Translations under genes and position numbers: made by a program
NCBI RefSeq assembly: GCF_964340395.1
Contig: NC_135568.1
Location: 5,347,079-5,411,078 of the forward strand
Direction: 5' to 3'
DNA: 64,000 nt
Origin: Glandiceps talaboti
Lineage: Eukaryota; Hemichordata; Enteropneusta; Spengelidae
In this document: positions 41,713 to 56,700 of the stretch, in pieces
Layout of the letters: every line of letters begins with the position of its first letter
How positions within the stretch are numbered: the first letter of the stretch is position 1
Notes under the pieces: model-generated
What the model was told of the DNA's origin: nothing
Databases searched by the model: none
The model's input: only the letters and a program-made list of their open reading frames with translations

Positions 41713-44700
41713 CAGGCCGGAATGGGTTGATTCTGGGATCACCTGTTGCTATTAGCAATACAAAGAAATGACATTTCTCACCTGTTAAGTGATAATTCGT
41801 TTTCACTGTGCCCATGGCCCAAGTATACGTATAAGAGAAGTTTTTAATGCAGAAACATAAAATTTAGGAGGGATTTTTGATAATTTAAGATAAATATGTA
41901 TCTGCGATGGGAAATTATTCAATGAAATACAAATATGAATATAGAGTAGATGGCAGTATACATCATGAAAGCCCCGTTTCTTCACAGACGTAAAAAAAAA
42001 TTGTCTTTACATATGGTTGGCCGTGATGAGGCGCCCTCATACATCGATCTCTTATCGCGTTGTGACAAGTCTGTTAAAGAATTCTGATTTTTTTTATTCA
42101 TGAGGCGATGAAACAGAAAATTACGGGAATCAGTTGTCACCACAGGTAAGATAGAAGCCTAGAGGTAATAGGTATAGTTCCGATGTGTTCATAGGGGGCT
42201 TATAAGCACTGTAATCTTCTCTGGAAGTTTGCAAGGCTTTCTTTTGTTCTAACTTACGCCGAAAGTTACCGAGAAAACCGTGATTTGCTCTTCGGGAACT
42301 ATCGGCCTTTGCTTTACACAGCGACGTCAAACAAAGAAGCAAAGACCGATGGTTCCCGAAGAGCAAATCACGGTTTTCTCGGTAACTTTCGGCGTATGTT
42401 TGAACAATAGAAACCTTTGCAAACTACCAGAGACGATTGCAGAGCTTATAAGCCCCCTATGAACACATCGGAACCATACCCATTACCTCTAGGCTTATAT
42501 CTTGCCCGTGGTGCGAACTGATTCCCGTAATTTTATGTTTCATCGCCTCATGAATAAAAAAAATCAGAATTCTTAAACCATTTAAGAGAGCGATGCTTGA
42601 GGGCACCCTATTACGGCGTACCATACAGACCCAGGCCGGAATGGGTTGATTCTGGGATCACCTGTTGCTATTAGCAATACAAAGAAATGACATTTCCCAC
42701 CTGTTAAGTGATAATTCGTTTTCACTGTGCCCATGGCCCAAGTATACGTATAAGAGAAGTTTTTAATGCAGAAACATAAAATTTAGGAGGGATTTTTGAT
42801 AATTTAAGATAAATATGTATCTGCGATGGGAAATTATTCAATGAAATACAAATATGAATATAGAGTAGATGGCAGTATACATCATGAAAGCCCCGTTTCT
42901 TCACAGACGTAAAAAAAAATTGTCTTTACATATGGTTGGCCGTGATGAGACGCCCTCATACATCGATCTCTTATCGCGTTGTGACAAGTCTGTTAAAGAA
43001 TTCTGATTTTTTTTATTCATGAGGCGATGAAACAGAAAATTACGGGAATCAGTTATCACCACAGGTAAGATAGAAGCCTAGAGGTAATGGGTATAGTTCC
43101 GATGTGTTCATAGGGGGCTTATAAGCACTGTAATCGTCTCTGGAAGTTTGCAAGGCTTTCTTTTGTTCTAACTTACGCCGAAAGTTACCGAGAAAACCGT
43201 GATTTGCTCTTCGGGAACTATCGGCCTTTGCTTTACACAGCGACGTCAAACAAAGAAGCAAAGACCGATGGTTCCCGAAGAGCAAATCACGGTTTTCTCG
43301 GTAACTTTCGGCGTATGTTTGAACAATAGAAACCTTTGCAAACTACCAGAGACGATTGCAGAGCTTATAAGCCCCCTATGAACACATCGGAACCATACCC
43401 ATTACCTCTAGGCTTATATCTTGCCCGTGGTGCGAACTGATTCCCGTAATTTTATGTTTCATCGCCTCATGAATAAAAAAAATCAGAATTCTTAAACCAT
43501 TTAGAGAGCGATGCTTGAGGGCACCCTATTACGGCGTACCATACAGACCCAGGCCGGGATGGGTTGATTCTGGGATCACCTGTTGCTATTAGCAATACAA
43601 AGAAATGACATTTCTCACCTGTTAAGTGATAATTCGTTTTCACTGTGCCCATGGCCCAAGTATACGTATAAGAGAAGTTTTTAATGCAGAAACATAAAAT
43701 TTAGGAGGGATTTTTGATAATTTAAGATAAATATGTATCTGCGATGGGAAATTATTCAATGAAATACAAATATGAATATAAAGTAGATGGCAGTATACAT
43801 CATGAAAGCCCCGTTTCTTCACAGACGTAAAAAAAAAAATTGTCTTTACATATGGTTGGCCGTGATGAGGCGCCCTCATACATCGATCTCTTATCGCGTT
43901 GTGACAAGTCTGTTAAAGAATTCTGATTTTTTTTATTCATGAGGCGATGAAACAGAAAATTACGGGAATCAGTTATCACCACAGGTAAGATAGAAGCCTA
44001 GAGGTAATGGGTATAGTTCCGATGTGTTCATAGGGGGCTTATAAGCACTGTAATCTTCTCTGGAAGTTTGCAAGGCTTTCTTTTGTTCTAACTTACGCCG
44101 AAAGTTACCGAGAAAACCGTGATTTGCTCTTCGGGAACTATCGGCCTTTGCTTTACACAGCGACGTCAAACAAAGAAGCAAAGACCGATGGTTCCCGAAG
44201 AGCAAATCACGGTTTTCTCGGTAACTTTCGGCGTATGTTTGAACAATAGAAACCTTTGCAAACTACCAGAGACGATTGCAGAGCTTATAAGCCCCCTATG
44301 AACACATCGGAACCATACCCATTACCTCTAGGCTTATATCTTGCCCGTGGTGCGAACTGATTCCCGTAATTTTATGTTTCATCGCCTCATGAATAAAAAA
44401 AATCAGAATTCTTAAACCATTTAAGAGAGCGATGCTTGAGGGCACCCTATTACGGCGTACCATACAGACCCAGGCCGGAATGGGTTGATTCTGGGATCAC
44501 CTGTTGCTATTAGCAATACAAAGAAATGACATTTCTCACCTGTTAAGTGATAATTCGGTTTCACTGTGCCCATGGCCCAAGTATACGTATAAGAGAAGAT
44601 TTTAATGCAGAAACATAAAATTTAGGAGGGATTTTTGATAATTTAAGATAAATATGTATCTGCGATGGGAAATTATTCAATGAAATACAAATATGAATAT

Positions 44701-47700
44701 AGAGTAGATGGCAGTATACATCATGAAAGCCCCGTTTCTTCACAGACTTAAAAAAAAATTGTCTTTACATATGGTTGGCCGTGATGAGGCGCCCTCATAC
44801 ATCGATCTCTTATCGCGTTGTGACAAGTATGTTAAAGAATTCTGATTTTTTTTATTCATGAGGCGATGAAACAGAAAATTACGGGAATCAGTTGTCACCA
44901 CAGGTAAGATAGAAGCCTAGAGGTAATGGGTATAGTTCCGATGTGTTCATAGGGGGCTTATAAGCACTGTAATCGTCTCTGGAAGTTTGCAAGGCTTTCT
45001 TTTGTTCTAACTTACGCCGAAAGTTACCGAGAAAACCGTGATTTGCTCTTCGGGAACTATCGGCCTTTGCTTTACACAGCGACGTCAAACAAAGAAGCAA
45101 AGACCGATGGTTCCCGAAGAGCAAATCACGGTTTTCTCGGTAACTTTCGGCGTATGTTTGAACAATAGAAACCTTTGCAAACTACCAGAGACGATTGCAG
45201 AGCTTATAAGCCCCTATGAACACATCGGAACCATACCCATTACCTCTAGGCTTATATCTTGCCCGTGGTGCGAACTGATTCCCGTAATTTTATGTTTCAT
45301 CGCCTCATGAATAAAAAAAATCAGAATTCTTAAACCATTTAAGAGAGCGATGCTTGAGGGCACCCTATTACGGCGTACCATACAGACCCAGGCCGGAATG
45401 GGTTGATTCTGGGATCACCTGTTGCTATTAGCAATACAAAGAAATGACATTTCTCACCTGTTAAGTGATAATTCGTTTTCACTGTGCCCATGGCCCAAGT
45501 ATACGTATAAGAGAAGTTTTTAATGCAGAAACATAAAATTTAGGAGGGATTTTTGATAATTTAAGATAAATATGTATCTGCGATGGGAAATTATTCAATG
45601 AAATACAAATATGAATATAGAGTAGATGGCAGTATACATCATGAAAGCCCCGTTTCTTCACAGACGTAAAAAAAAATTGTCTTTACATATGGTTGGCCGT
45701 GATGAGGCGCCCTCATACATCGATCTCTTATCGCGTTGTGACAAGTCTGTTAAAGAATTCTGATTTTTTTTATTCATGAGGCGATGAAACAGAAAATTAC
45801 GGGAATCAGTTGTCACCACAGGTAAGATAGAAGCCTAGAGGTAATGGGTATAGTTCCGATGTGTTCATAGGGGGCTTATAAGCACTGTAATCGTCTCTGG
45901 AAGTTTGCAAGGCTTTCTTTTGTTCTAACTTACGCCGAAAGTTACCGAGAAAACCGTGATTTGCTCTTCGGGAACTATCGGCCTTTGCTTTACACAGCGA
46001 CGTCAAACAAAGAAGCAAAGACCGATGGTTCCCGAAGAGCAAATCACGGTTTTCTCGGTAACTTTCGGCGTATGTTTGAACAATAGAAACCTTTGCAAAC
46101 TACCAGAGATGATTGCAGAGCTTATAAGCCCCCTATGAACACATCGGAACCATACCCATTACCTCTAGGCTTATATCTTGCCCGTGGTGCGAACTGATTC
46201 CCGTAATTTTATGTTTCATCGCCTCATGAATAAAAAAAATCAGAATTCTTAAACCATTTAAGAGAGCGATGCTTGAGGGCACCCTATTACGGCGTACCAT
46301 ACAGACCCAGGCCGGAATGGGTTGATTCTGGGATCACCTGTTGCTATTAGCAATACAAAGAAATGACATTTCTCACCTGTTAAGTGATAATTCGTTTTCA
46401 CTGTGCCCATGGCCCAAGTATACGTATAAGAGAAGTTTTTAATGCAGAAACATAAAATTTAGGAGGGATTTTTGATAATTTAAGATAAATATGTATCTGC
46501 GATGGGAAATTATTCAATGAAATACAAATATGAATATAGAGTAGATGGCAGTATACATCATGAAAGCCCCGTTTCTTCACAGACGTAAAAAAAAATTGTC
46601 TTTACATATGGTTGGCCGTGATGAGGCGCCCTCATACATCGATCTCTTATCGCGTTGTGACAAGTCTGTTAAAGAATTCTGATTTTTTTTATTCATGAGG
46701 CGATGAAACAGAAAATTACGGGAATCAGTTGTCACCACAGGTAAGATAGAAGCCTAGAGGTAATGGGTATAGTTCCGATGTGTTCATAGGGGGCTTATAA
46801 GCACTGTAATCGTCTCTGGAAGTTTGCAAGGCTTTCTTTTGTTCTAACTTACGCCGAAAGTTACCGAGAAAACCGTGATTTGCTCTTCGGGAACTATCGG
46901 CCTTTGCTTTACACAGCGACGTCAAACAAAGAAGCAAAGACCGATGGTTCCCGAAGAGCAAATCACGGTTTTCTCGGTAACTTTCGGCGTATGTTTGAAC
47001 AATAGAAACCTTTGCAAACTACCAGAGACGATTGCAGAGCTTATAAGCCCCCTATGAACACATCGGAACCATATCCATTACCTCTAGGCTTATATCTTGC
47101 CCGTGGTGCGAACTGATTCCCGTAATTTTATGTTTCATCGCCTCATGAATAAAAAAAATCAGAATTCTTAAACCATTTAAGAGAGCTATGCTTGAGGGCA
47201 CCCTATTACGGCGTACCATACAGACCCAGGTCGGAATGGGTTGATTCTGGGATCACCTGTTGCTATTAGCAATACAAAGAAATGACATTTCTCACCTGTT
47301 AAGTGATAATTCGTTTTCACTGTGCCCATGGCCCAAGTATACGTATAAGAGAAGTTTTTAATGCAGAAACATAAAATTTAGGAGGGATTTTTGATAATTT
47401 AAGATAAATATGTATCTGCGATGGGAAATTATTCAATGAAATACAAATATGAATATAGAGTAGATGGCAGTATACATCATGAAAGCCCCGTTTCTTCACA
47501 GACGTAAAAAAAAATTGTCTTTACATATGGTTGGCCGTGATGAGGCGCCCTCATACATCGATCTCTTATCGCGTTGTGACAAGTCTGTTAAAGAATTCTG
47601 ATTTTTTTTATTCATGAGGCGATGAAACAGAAAATTACGGGAATCAGTTATCACCACAGGTAAGATAGAAGCCTAGAGGTAATGGGTATAGTTCCGATGT

Positions 47701-50700
47701 GTTCATAGGGGGCTTATAAGCACTGTAATCGTCTCTGGAAGTTTGCAAGGCTTTCTTTTGTTCTAACTTACGCCGAAAGTTACCGAGAAAACCGTGATTT
47801 GCTCTTCGGGAACTATCGGCCTTTGCTTTATACAGCGACGTCAAACAAAGAAGCAAAGACCGATGGTTCCCGAAGAGCAAATCACGGTTTTCTCGGTAAC
47901 TTTCGGCGTATGTTTGAACAATAGAAACCTTTGCAAACTACCAGAGACGATTGCAGAGCTTATAAGCCCCCTATGAACACATCGGAACCATACCCATTAC
48001 CTCTAGGCTTATATCTTGCCCGTGGTGCGAACTGATTCCCGTAATTTTATGTTTCATCGCCTCATGAATAAAAAAAATCAGAATTCTTAAACCATTTAAG
48101 AGAGCTATGCTTGAGGGCACCCTATTACGGCGTACCATACAGACCCAGGTCGGAATGGGTTGATTCTGGGATCACCTGTTGCTATTAGCAATACAAAGAA
48201 ATGACATTTCTCACCTGTTAAGTGATAATTCGTTTTCACTGTGCCCATGGCCCAAGTATACGTATAAGAGAAGTTTTTAATGCAGAAACATAAAATTTAG
48301 GAGGGATTTTTGATAATTTAAGATAAATATGTATCTGCGATGGGAAATTATTCAATGAAATACAAATATGAATATAGAGTAGATGGCAGTATACATCATG
48401 AAAGCCCCGTTTCTTCACAGACGTAAAAAAAAATTGTCTTTACATATGGTTGGCCGTGATGAGGCGCCCTCATACATCGATCTCTTATCGCGTTGTGACA
48501 AGTCTGTTAAAGAATTCTGATTTTTTTAATTCATGAGGCGATGAAACAGAAAATTACGGGAATCAGTTATCACCACAGGTAAGATAGAAGCCTAGAGGTA
48601 ATGGGTATAGTTCCGATGTGTTCATAGGGGGCTTATAAGCACTGTAATCGTCTCTGGAAGTTTGCAAGGCTTTCTTTTGTTCTAACTTACGCCGAAAGTT
48701 ACCGAGAAAACCGTGATTTGCTCTTCGGGAACTATCGGCCTTTGCTTTATACAGCGACGTCAAACAAAGAAGCAAAGACCGATGGTTCCCGAAGAGCAAA
48801 TCACGGTTTTCTCGGTAACTTTCGGCGTATGTTTGAACAATAGAAACCTTTGCAAACTACCAGAGACGATTGCAGAGCTTATAAGCCCCCTATGAACACA
48901 TCGGAACCATACCCATTACCTCTAGGCTTATATCTTGCCCGTGGTGCGAACTGATTCCCGTAATTTTATGTTTCATCGCCTCATGAATAAAAAAAATCAG
49001 AATTCTTAAACCATTTAGAGAGCGATGCTTGAGGGCACCCTATTACGGCGTACCATACAGACCCAGGCCGGAATGGGTTGATTCTGGGATCACCTGTTGC
49101 TATTAGCAATACAAAGAAATGACATTTCTCACCTGTTAAGTGATAATTCGTTTTCACTGTGCCCATGGCCCAAGTATACGTATAAGAGAAGATTTTAATG
49201 CAGAAACATAAAATTTAGGAGGGATTTTTGATAATTTAAGATAAATATGTATCTGCGATGGGAAATTATTCAATGAAATACAAATATGAATATAGAGTAG
49301 ATGGCAGTATACATCATGAAAGCCCCGTTTCTTCACAGACTTAAAAAAAAATTGTCTTTACATATGGTTGGCCGTGATGAGGCGCCCTCATACATCGATC
49401 TCTTATCGCGTTGTGACAAGTCTGTTAAAGAATTCTGATTTTTTTTATTCATAAGGCGATGAAACAGAAAATTACGGGAATCAGTTGTCACCACAGGTAA
49501 GATAGAAGCCTAGAGGTAATGGGTATAGTTCCGATGTGTTCATAGGGGGCTTATAAGCACTGTAATCGTCTCTGGAAGTTTGCAAGGCTTTCTTTTGTTC
49601 TAACTTACGCCGAAAGTTACCGAGAAAACCGTGATTTGCTCTTCGGGAACTATCGGCCTTTGCTTTATACAGCGACGTCAAACAAAGAAGCAAAGACCGA
49701 TGGTTCCCGAAGAGCAAATCACGGTTTTCTCGGTAACTTTCGGCGTATGTTTGAACAATAGAAACCTTTGCAAACTACCAGAGACGATTGCAGAGCTTAT
49801 AAGCCCCCTATGAACACATCGGAACCATACCCATTACCTCTAGGCTTATATCTTGCCCGTGGTGCGAACTGATTCCCGTAATTTTATGTTTCATCGCCTC
49901 ATGAATAAAAAAAATCAGAATTCTTAAACCATTTAAGAGAGCTATGCTTGAGGGCACCCTATTACGGCGTACCATACAGACCCAGGTCGGAATGGGTTGA
50001 TTCTGGGATCACCTGTTGCTATTAGCAATACAAAGAAATGACATTTCTCACCTGTTAAGTGATAATTCGTTTTCACTGTGCCCATGGCCCAAGTATACGT
50101 ATAAGAGAAGTTTTTAATGCAGAAACATAAAATTTAGGAGGGATTTTTGATAATTTAAGATAAATATGTATCTGCGATGGGAAATTATTCAATGAAATAC
50201 AAATATGAATATAGAGTAGATGGCAGTATACATCATGAAAGCCCCGTTTCTTCACAGACGTAAAAAAAAATTGTCTTTACATATGGTTGGCCGTGATGAG
50301 GCGCCCTCATACATCGATCTCTTATCGCGTTGTGACAAGTCTGTTAAAGAATTCTGATTTTTTTTATTCATGAGGCGATGAAACAGAAAATTACGGGAAT
50401 CAGTTATCACCACAGGTAAGATAGAAGCCTAGAGGTAATGGGTATAGTTCCGATGTGTTCATAGGGGGCTTATAAGCACTGTAATCGTCTCTGGAAGTTT
50501 GCAAGGCTTTCTTTTGTTCTAACTTACGCCGAAAGTTACCGAGAAAACCGTGATTTGCTCTTCGGGAACTATCGGCCTTTGCTTTATACAGCGACGTCAA
50601 ACAAAGAAGCAAAGACCGATGGTTCCCGAAGAGCAAATCACGGTTTTCTCGGTAACTTTCGGCGTATGTTTGAACAATAGAAACCTTTGCAAACTACCAG

Positions 50701-53700
50701 AGACGATTGCAGAGCTTATAAGCCCCCTATGAACACATCGGAACCATACCCATTACCTCTAGGCTTATATCTTGCCCGTGGTGCGAACTGATTCCCGTAA
50801 TTTTATGTTTCATCGCCTCATGAATAAAAAAAATCAGAATTCTTAAACCATTTAGAGAGCGATGCTTGAGGGCACCCTATTACGGCGTACCATACAGACC
50901 CAGGCCGGAATGGGTTGATTCTGGGATCACCTGTTGCTATTAGCAATACAAAGAAATGACATTTCTCACCTGTTAAGTGATAATTCGTTTTCACTGTGCC
51001 CATGGCCCAAGTATACGTATAAGAGAAGATTTTAATGCAGAAACATAAAATTTAGGAGGGATTTTTGATAATTTAAGATAAATATGTATCTGCGATGGGA
51101 AATTATTCAATGAAATACAAATATGAATATAGAGTAGATGGCAGTATACATCATGAAAGCCCCGTTTCTTCACAGACTTAAAAAAAAATTGTCTTTACAT
51201 ATGGTTGGCCGTGATGAGGCGCCCTCATACATCGATCTCTTATCGCGTTGTGACAAGTCTGTTAAAGAATTCTGATTTTTTTTATTCATAAGGCGATGAA
51301 ACAGAAAATTACGGGAATCAGTTGTCACCACAGGTAAGATAGAAGCCTAGAGGTAATGGGTATAGTTCCGATGTGTTCATAGGGGGCTTATAAGCACTGT
51401 AATCGTCTCTGGAAGTTTGCAAGGCTTTCTTTTGTTCTAACTTACGCCGAAAGTTACCGAGAAAACCGTGATTTGCTCTTCGGGAACTATCGGCCTTTGC
51501 TTTACACAGCGACGTCAAACAAAGAAGCAAAGACCGATGGTTCCCGAAGAGCAAATCACGGTTTTCTCGGTAACTTTCGGCGTATGTTTGAACAATAGAA
51601 ACCTTTGCAAACTACCAGAGACGATTGCAGAGCTTATAAGCCCCCTATGAACACATCGGAACCATACCCATTACCTCTAGGCTTATATCTTGCCCGTGGT
51701 GCGAACTGATTCCCGTAATTTTATGTTTCATCGCCTCATGAATGAAAAAAATCAGAATTCTTAAACCATTTAGAGAGCGATGCTTGAGGGCACCCTATTA
51801 CGGCGTACCATACAGACCCAGGCCGGAATGGGTTGATTCTGGGATCACCTGTTGCTATTAGCAATACAAAGAAATGACATTTCTCACCTGTTAAGTGATA
51901 ATTCGTTTTCACTGTGCCCATGGCCCAAGTATACGTATAAGAGAAGTTTTTAATGCAGAAACATAAAATTTAGGAGGGATTTTTGATAATTTAAGATAAA
52001 TATGTATCTGCGATGGGAAATTATTCAATGAAATACAAATATGAATATAGAGTAGATGGCAGTATACATCATGAAAGCCCCGTTTCTTCACAGACGTAAA
52101 AAAAAATTGTCTTTACATATGGTTGGCCGTGATGAGGCGCCCTCATACATCGATCTCTTATCGCGTTGTGACAAGTCTGTTAAAGAATTCTGATTTTTTT
52201 TATTCATGAGGCGATGAAACAGAAAATTACGGGAATCAGTTATCACCACAGGTAAGATAGAAGCCTAGAGGTAATGGGTATAGTTCCGATGTGTTCATAG
52301 GGGGCTTATAAGCACTGTAATCGTCTCTGGAAGTTTGCAAGGCTTTCTTTTGTTCTAACTTACGCCGAAAGTTACCGAGAAAACCGTGATTTGCTCTTCG
52401 GGAACTATCGGCCTTTGCTTTACACAGCGACGTCAAACAAAGAAGCAAAGACCGATGGTTCCCGAAGAGCAAATCACGGTTTTCTCGGTAACTTTCGGCG
52501 TATGTTTGAACAATAGAAACCTTTGCAAACTACCAGAGACGATTGCAGAGCTTATAAGCCCCCTATGAACACATCGGAACCATACCCATTACCTCTAGGC
52601 TTATATCTTGCCCGTGGTGCGAACTGATTCCCGTAATTTTATGTTTCATCGCCTCATGAATAAAAAAAATCAGAATTCTTAAACCATTTAAGAGAGCGAT
52701 GCTTGAGGGCACCCTATTACGGCGTACCATACAGACCCAGGCCGGAATGGGTTGATTCTGGGATCACCTGTTGCTATTAGCAATACAAAGAAATGACATT
52801 TCTCACCTGTTAAGTGATAATTCGTTTTCACTGTGCCCATGGCCCAAGTATACGTATAAGAGAAGTTTTTAATGCAGAAACATAAAATTTAGGAGGGATT
52901 TTTGATAATTTAAGATAAATATGTATCTGCGATGGGAAATTATTCAATGAAATATAAATATGAATATAAAGTAGATGGCAGTATACATCATGAAAGCCCC
53001 GTTTCTTCACAGACGTAAAAAAAAATTGTCTTTACATATGGTTGGCCGTGATGAGGCGCCCTCACTCGATCTCTTATCGCGTTGTGACAAGTCTGTTAAA
53101 GAATTCTGATTTTTTTTATTCATGAGGCGATGAAACAGAAAATTACGGGAATCAGTTATCACCACAGGTAAGATAGAAGCCTAGAGGTAATGGGTATAGT
53201 TCCGATGTGTTCATAGGGGGCTTATAAGCACTGTAATCGTCTCTGGAAGTTTGCAAGGCTTTCTTTTGTTCTAACTTACGCCGAAAGTTACCGAGAAAAC
53301 CGTGATTTGCTCTTCGGGAACTATCGGCCTTTGCTTTATACAGCGACGTCAAACAAAGAAGCAAAGACCGATGGTTCCCGAAGAGCAAATCACGGTTTTC
53401 TCGGTAACTTTCGGCGTATGTTTGAACAATAGAAACCTTTGCAAACTACCAGAGACGATTGCAGAGCTTATAAGCCCCCTATGAACACATCGGAACCATA
53501 CCCATTACCTCTAGGCTTATATCTTGCCCGTGGTGCGAACTGATTCCCGTAATTTTATGTTTCATCGCCTCATGAATAAAAAAAATCAGAATTCTTAAAC
53601 CATTTAGAGAGCGATGCTTGAGGGCACCCTATTACGGCGTACCATACAGACCCAGGCCGGAATGGGTTGATTCTGGGATCACCTGTTGCTATTAGCAATA

Positions 53701-56700
53701 CAAAGAAATGACATTTCTCACCTGTTAAGTGATAATTCGTTTTCACTGTGCCCATGGCCCAAGTATACGTATAAGAGAAGTTTTTAATGCAGAAACATAA
53801 AATTTAGGAGGGATTTTTGATAATTTAAGATAAATATGTATCTGCGATGGGAAATTATTCAATGAAATACAAATATGAATATAGAGTAGATGGCAGTATA
53901 CATCATGAAAGCCCCGTTTCTTCACAGACGTAAAAAAAAATTGTCTTTACATATGGTTGGCCGTGATGAGGCGCCCTCATACATCGATCTCTTATCGCGT
54001 TGTGACAAGTCTGTTAAAGAATTCTGATTTTTTTTATTCATGAGGCGATGAAACAGAAAATTACGGGAATCAGTTGTCACCACAGGTAAGATAGAAGCCT
54101 AGAGGTAATGGGTATAGTTCCGATGTGTTCATAGGGGGCTTATAAGCACTGTAATCTTCTCTGGAAGTTTGCAAGGCTTTCTTTTGTTCTAACTTACGCC
54201 GAAAGTTACCGAGAAAACCGTGATTTGCTCTTCGGGAACTATCGGCCTTTGCTTTACACAGCGACGTCAAACAAAGAAGCAAAGACCGATGGTTCCCGAA
54301 GAGCAAATCACGGTTTTCTCGGTAACTTTCGGCGTATGTTTGAACAATAGAAACCTTTGCAAACTACCAGAGACGATTGCAGAGCTTATAAGCCCCCTAT
54401 GAACACATCGGAACCATACCCATTACCTCTAGGCTTATATCTTGCCCGTGGTGCGAACTGATTCCCGTAATTTTATGTTTCATCGCCTCATGAATAAAAA
54501 AAATCAGAATTCTTAAACCATTTAAGAGAGCGATGCTTGAGGGCACCCTATTACGGCGTACCATACAGACCCAGGCCGGAATGGGTTGATTCTGGGATCA
54601 CCTGTTGCTATTAGCAATACAAAGAAATGACATTTCTCACCTGTTAAGTGATAATTCGTTTTCACTGTGCCCATGGCCCAAGTATACGTATAAGAGAAGT
54701 TTTTAATGCAGAAACATAAAATTTAGGAGGGATTTTTGATAATTTAAGATAAATATGTATCTGCGATGGGAAATTATTCAATGAAATACAAATATGAATA
54801 TAGAGTAGATGGCAGTATACATCATGAAAGCCCCGTTTCTTCACAGACGTAAAAAAAAAACTGTCTTGACATATGGTTGGCCGTGATGAGGCGCCCTCAT
54901 ACATCGATCTCTTATCGCGTTGTGACAAGTCTGTTAAAGAATTCTGATTTTTTTTATTCATGAGGCGATGAAACAGAAAATTACGGGAATCAGTTGTCAC
55001 CACAGGTAAGATAGAAGCCTAGAGGTAATGGGTATAGTTCCGATGTGTTCATAGGGGGCTTATAAGCACTGTAATCGTCTCTGGAAGTTTGCAAGGCTTT
55101 CTTTTGTTCTAACTTACGCCGAAAGTTACCGAGAAAACCGTGATTTGCTCTTCGGGAACTATCGGCCTTTGCTTTATACAGCGACGTCAAACAAAGAAGC
55201 AAAGACCGATGGTTCCCGAAGAGCAAATCACGGTTTTCTCGGTAACTTTCGGCGTATGTTTGAACAATAGAAACCTTTGCAAACTACCAGAGACGATTGC
55301 AGAGCTTATAAGCCCCCTATGAACACATCGGAACCATACCCATTACCTCTAGGCTTATATCTTGCCCGTGGTGCGAACTGATTCCCGTAATTTTATGTTT
55401 CATCGCCTCATGAATAAAAAAAATCAGAATTCTTAAACCATTTAGAGAGCGATGCTTGAGGGCACCCTATTACGGCGTACCATACAGACCCAGGCCGGAA
55501 TGGGTTGATTCTGGGATCACCTGTTGCTATTAGCAATACAAAGAAATGACATTTCTCACCTGTTAAGTGATAATTCGTTTTCACGGTGCCCATGGCCCAA
55601 GTATACGTATAAGAGAAGTTTTTAATGCAGAAACATAAAATTTAGGAGGGATTTTTGATAATTTAAGATAAATATGTATCTGCGATGGGAAATTATTCAA
55701 TGAAATACAAATATGAATATAGAGTAGATGGCAGTATACATCATGAAAGCCCCGTTTCTTCACAGACGTAAAAAAAAATTGTCTTTACATATGGTTGGCC
55801 GTGATGAGGCGCCCTCATACATCGATCTCTTATCGCGTTGTGACAAGTCTGTTAAAGAATTCTGATTTTTTTTATTCATGAGGCGATGAAACAGAAAATT
55901 ACGGGAATCAGTTATCACCACAGGTAAGATAGAAGCCTAGAGGTAATGGGTATAGTTCCGATGTGTTCATAGGGGGCTTATAAGCACTGTAATCGTCTCT
56001 GGAAGTTTGCAAGGCTTTCTTTTGTTCTAACTTACGCCGAAAGTTACCGAGAAAACCGTGATTTGCTCTTCGGGAACTATCGGCCTTTGCTTTATACAGC
56101 GACGTCAAACAAAGAAGCAAAGACCGATGGTTCCCGAAGAGCAAATCACGGTTTTCTCGGTAACTTTCGGCGTATGTTTGAACAATAGAAACCTTTGCAA
56201 ACTACCAGAGACGATTGCAGAGCTTATAAGCCCCCTATGAACACATCGGAACCATACCCATTACCTCTAGGCTTATATCTTGCCCGTGGTGCGAACTGAT
56301 TCCCGTAATTTTATGTTTCATCGCCTCATGAATAAAAAAAATCAGAATTCTTAAACCATTTAGAGAGCGATGCTTGAGGGCACCCTATTACGGCGTACCA
56401 TACAGACCCAGGCCGGAATGGGTTGATTCTGGGATCACCTGTTGCTATTAGCAATACAAAGAAATGACATTTCTCACCTGTTAAGTGATAATTCGTTTTC
56501 ACTGTGCCCATGGCCCAAGTATACGTATAAGAGAAGTTTTTAATGCAGAAACATAAAATTTAGGAGGGATTTTTGATAATTTAAGATAAATATGTATCTG
56601 CGATGGGAAATTATTCAATGAAATACAAATATGAATATAGAGTAGATGGCAGTATACATCATGAAAGCCCCGTTTCTTCACAGACGTAAAAAAAAATTGT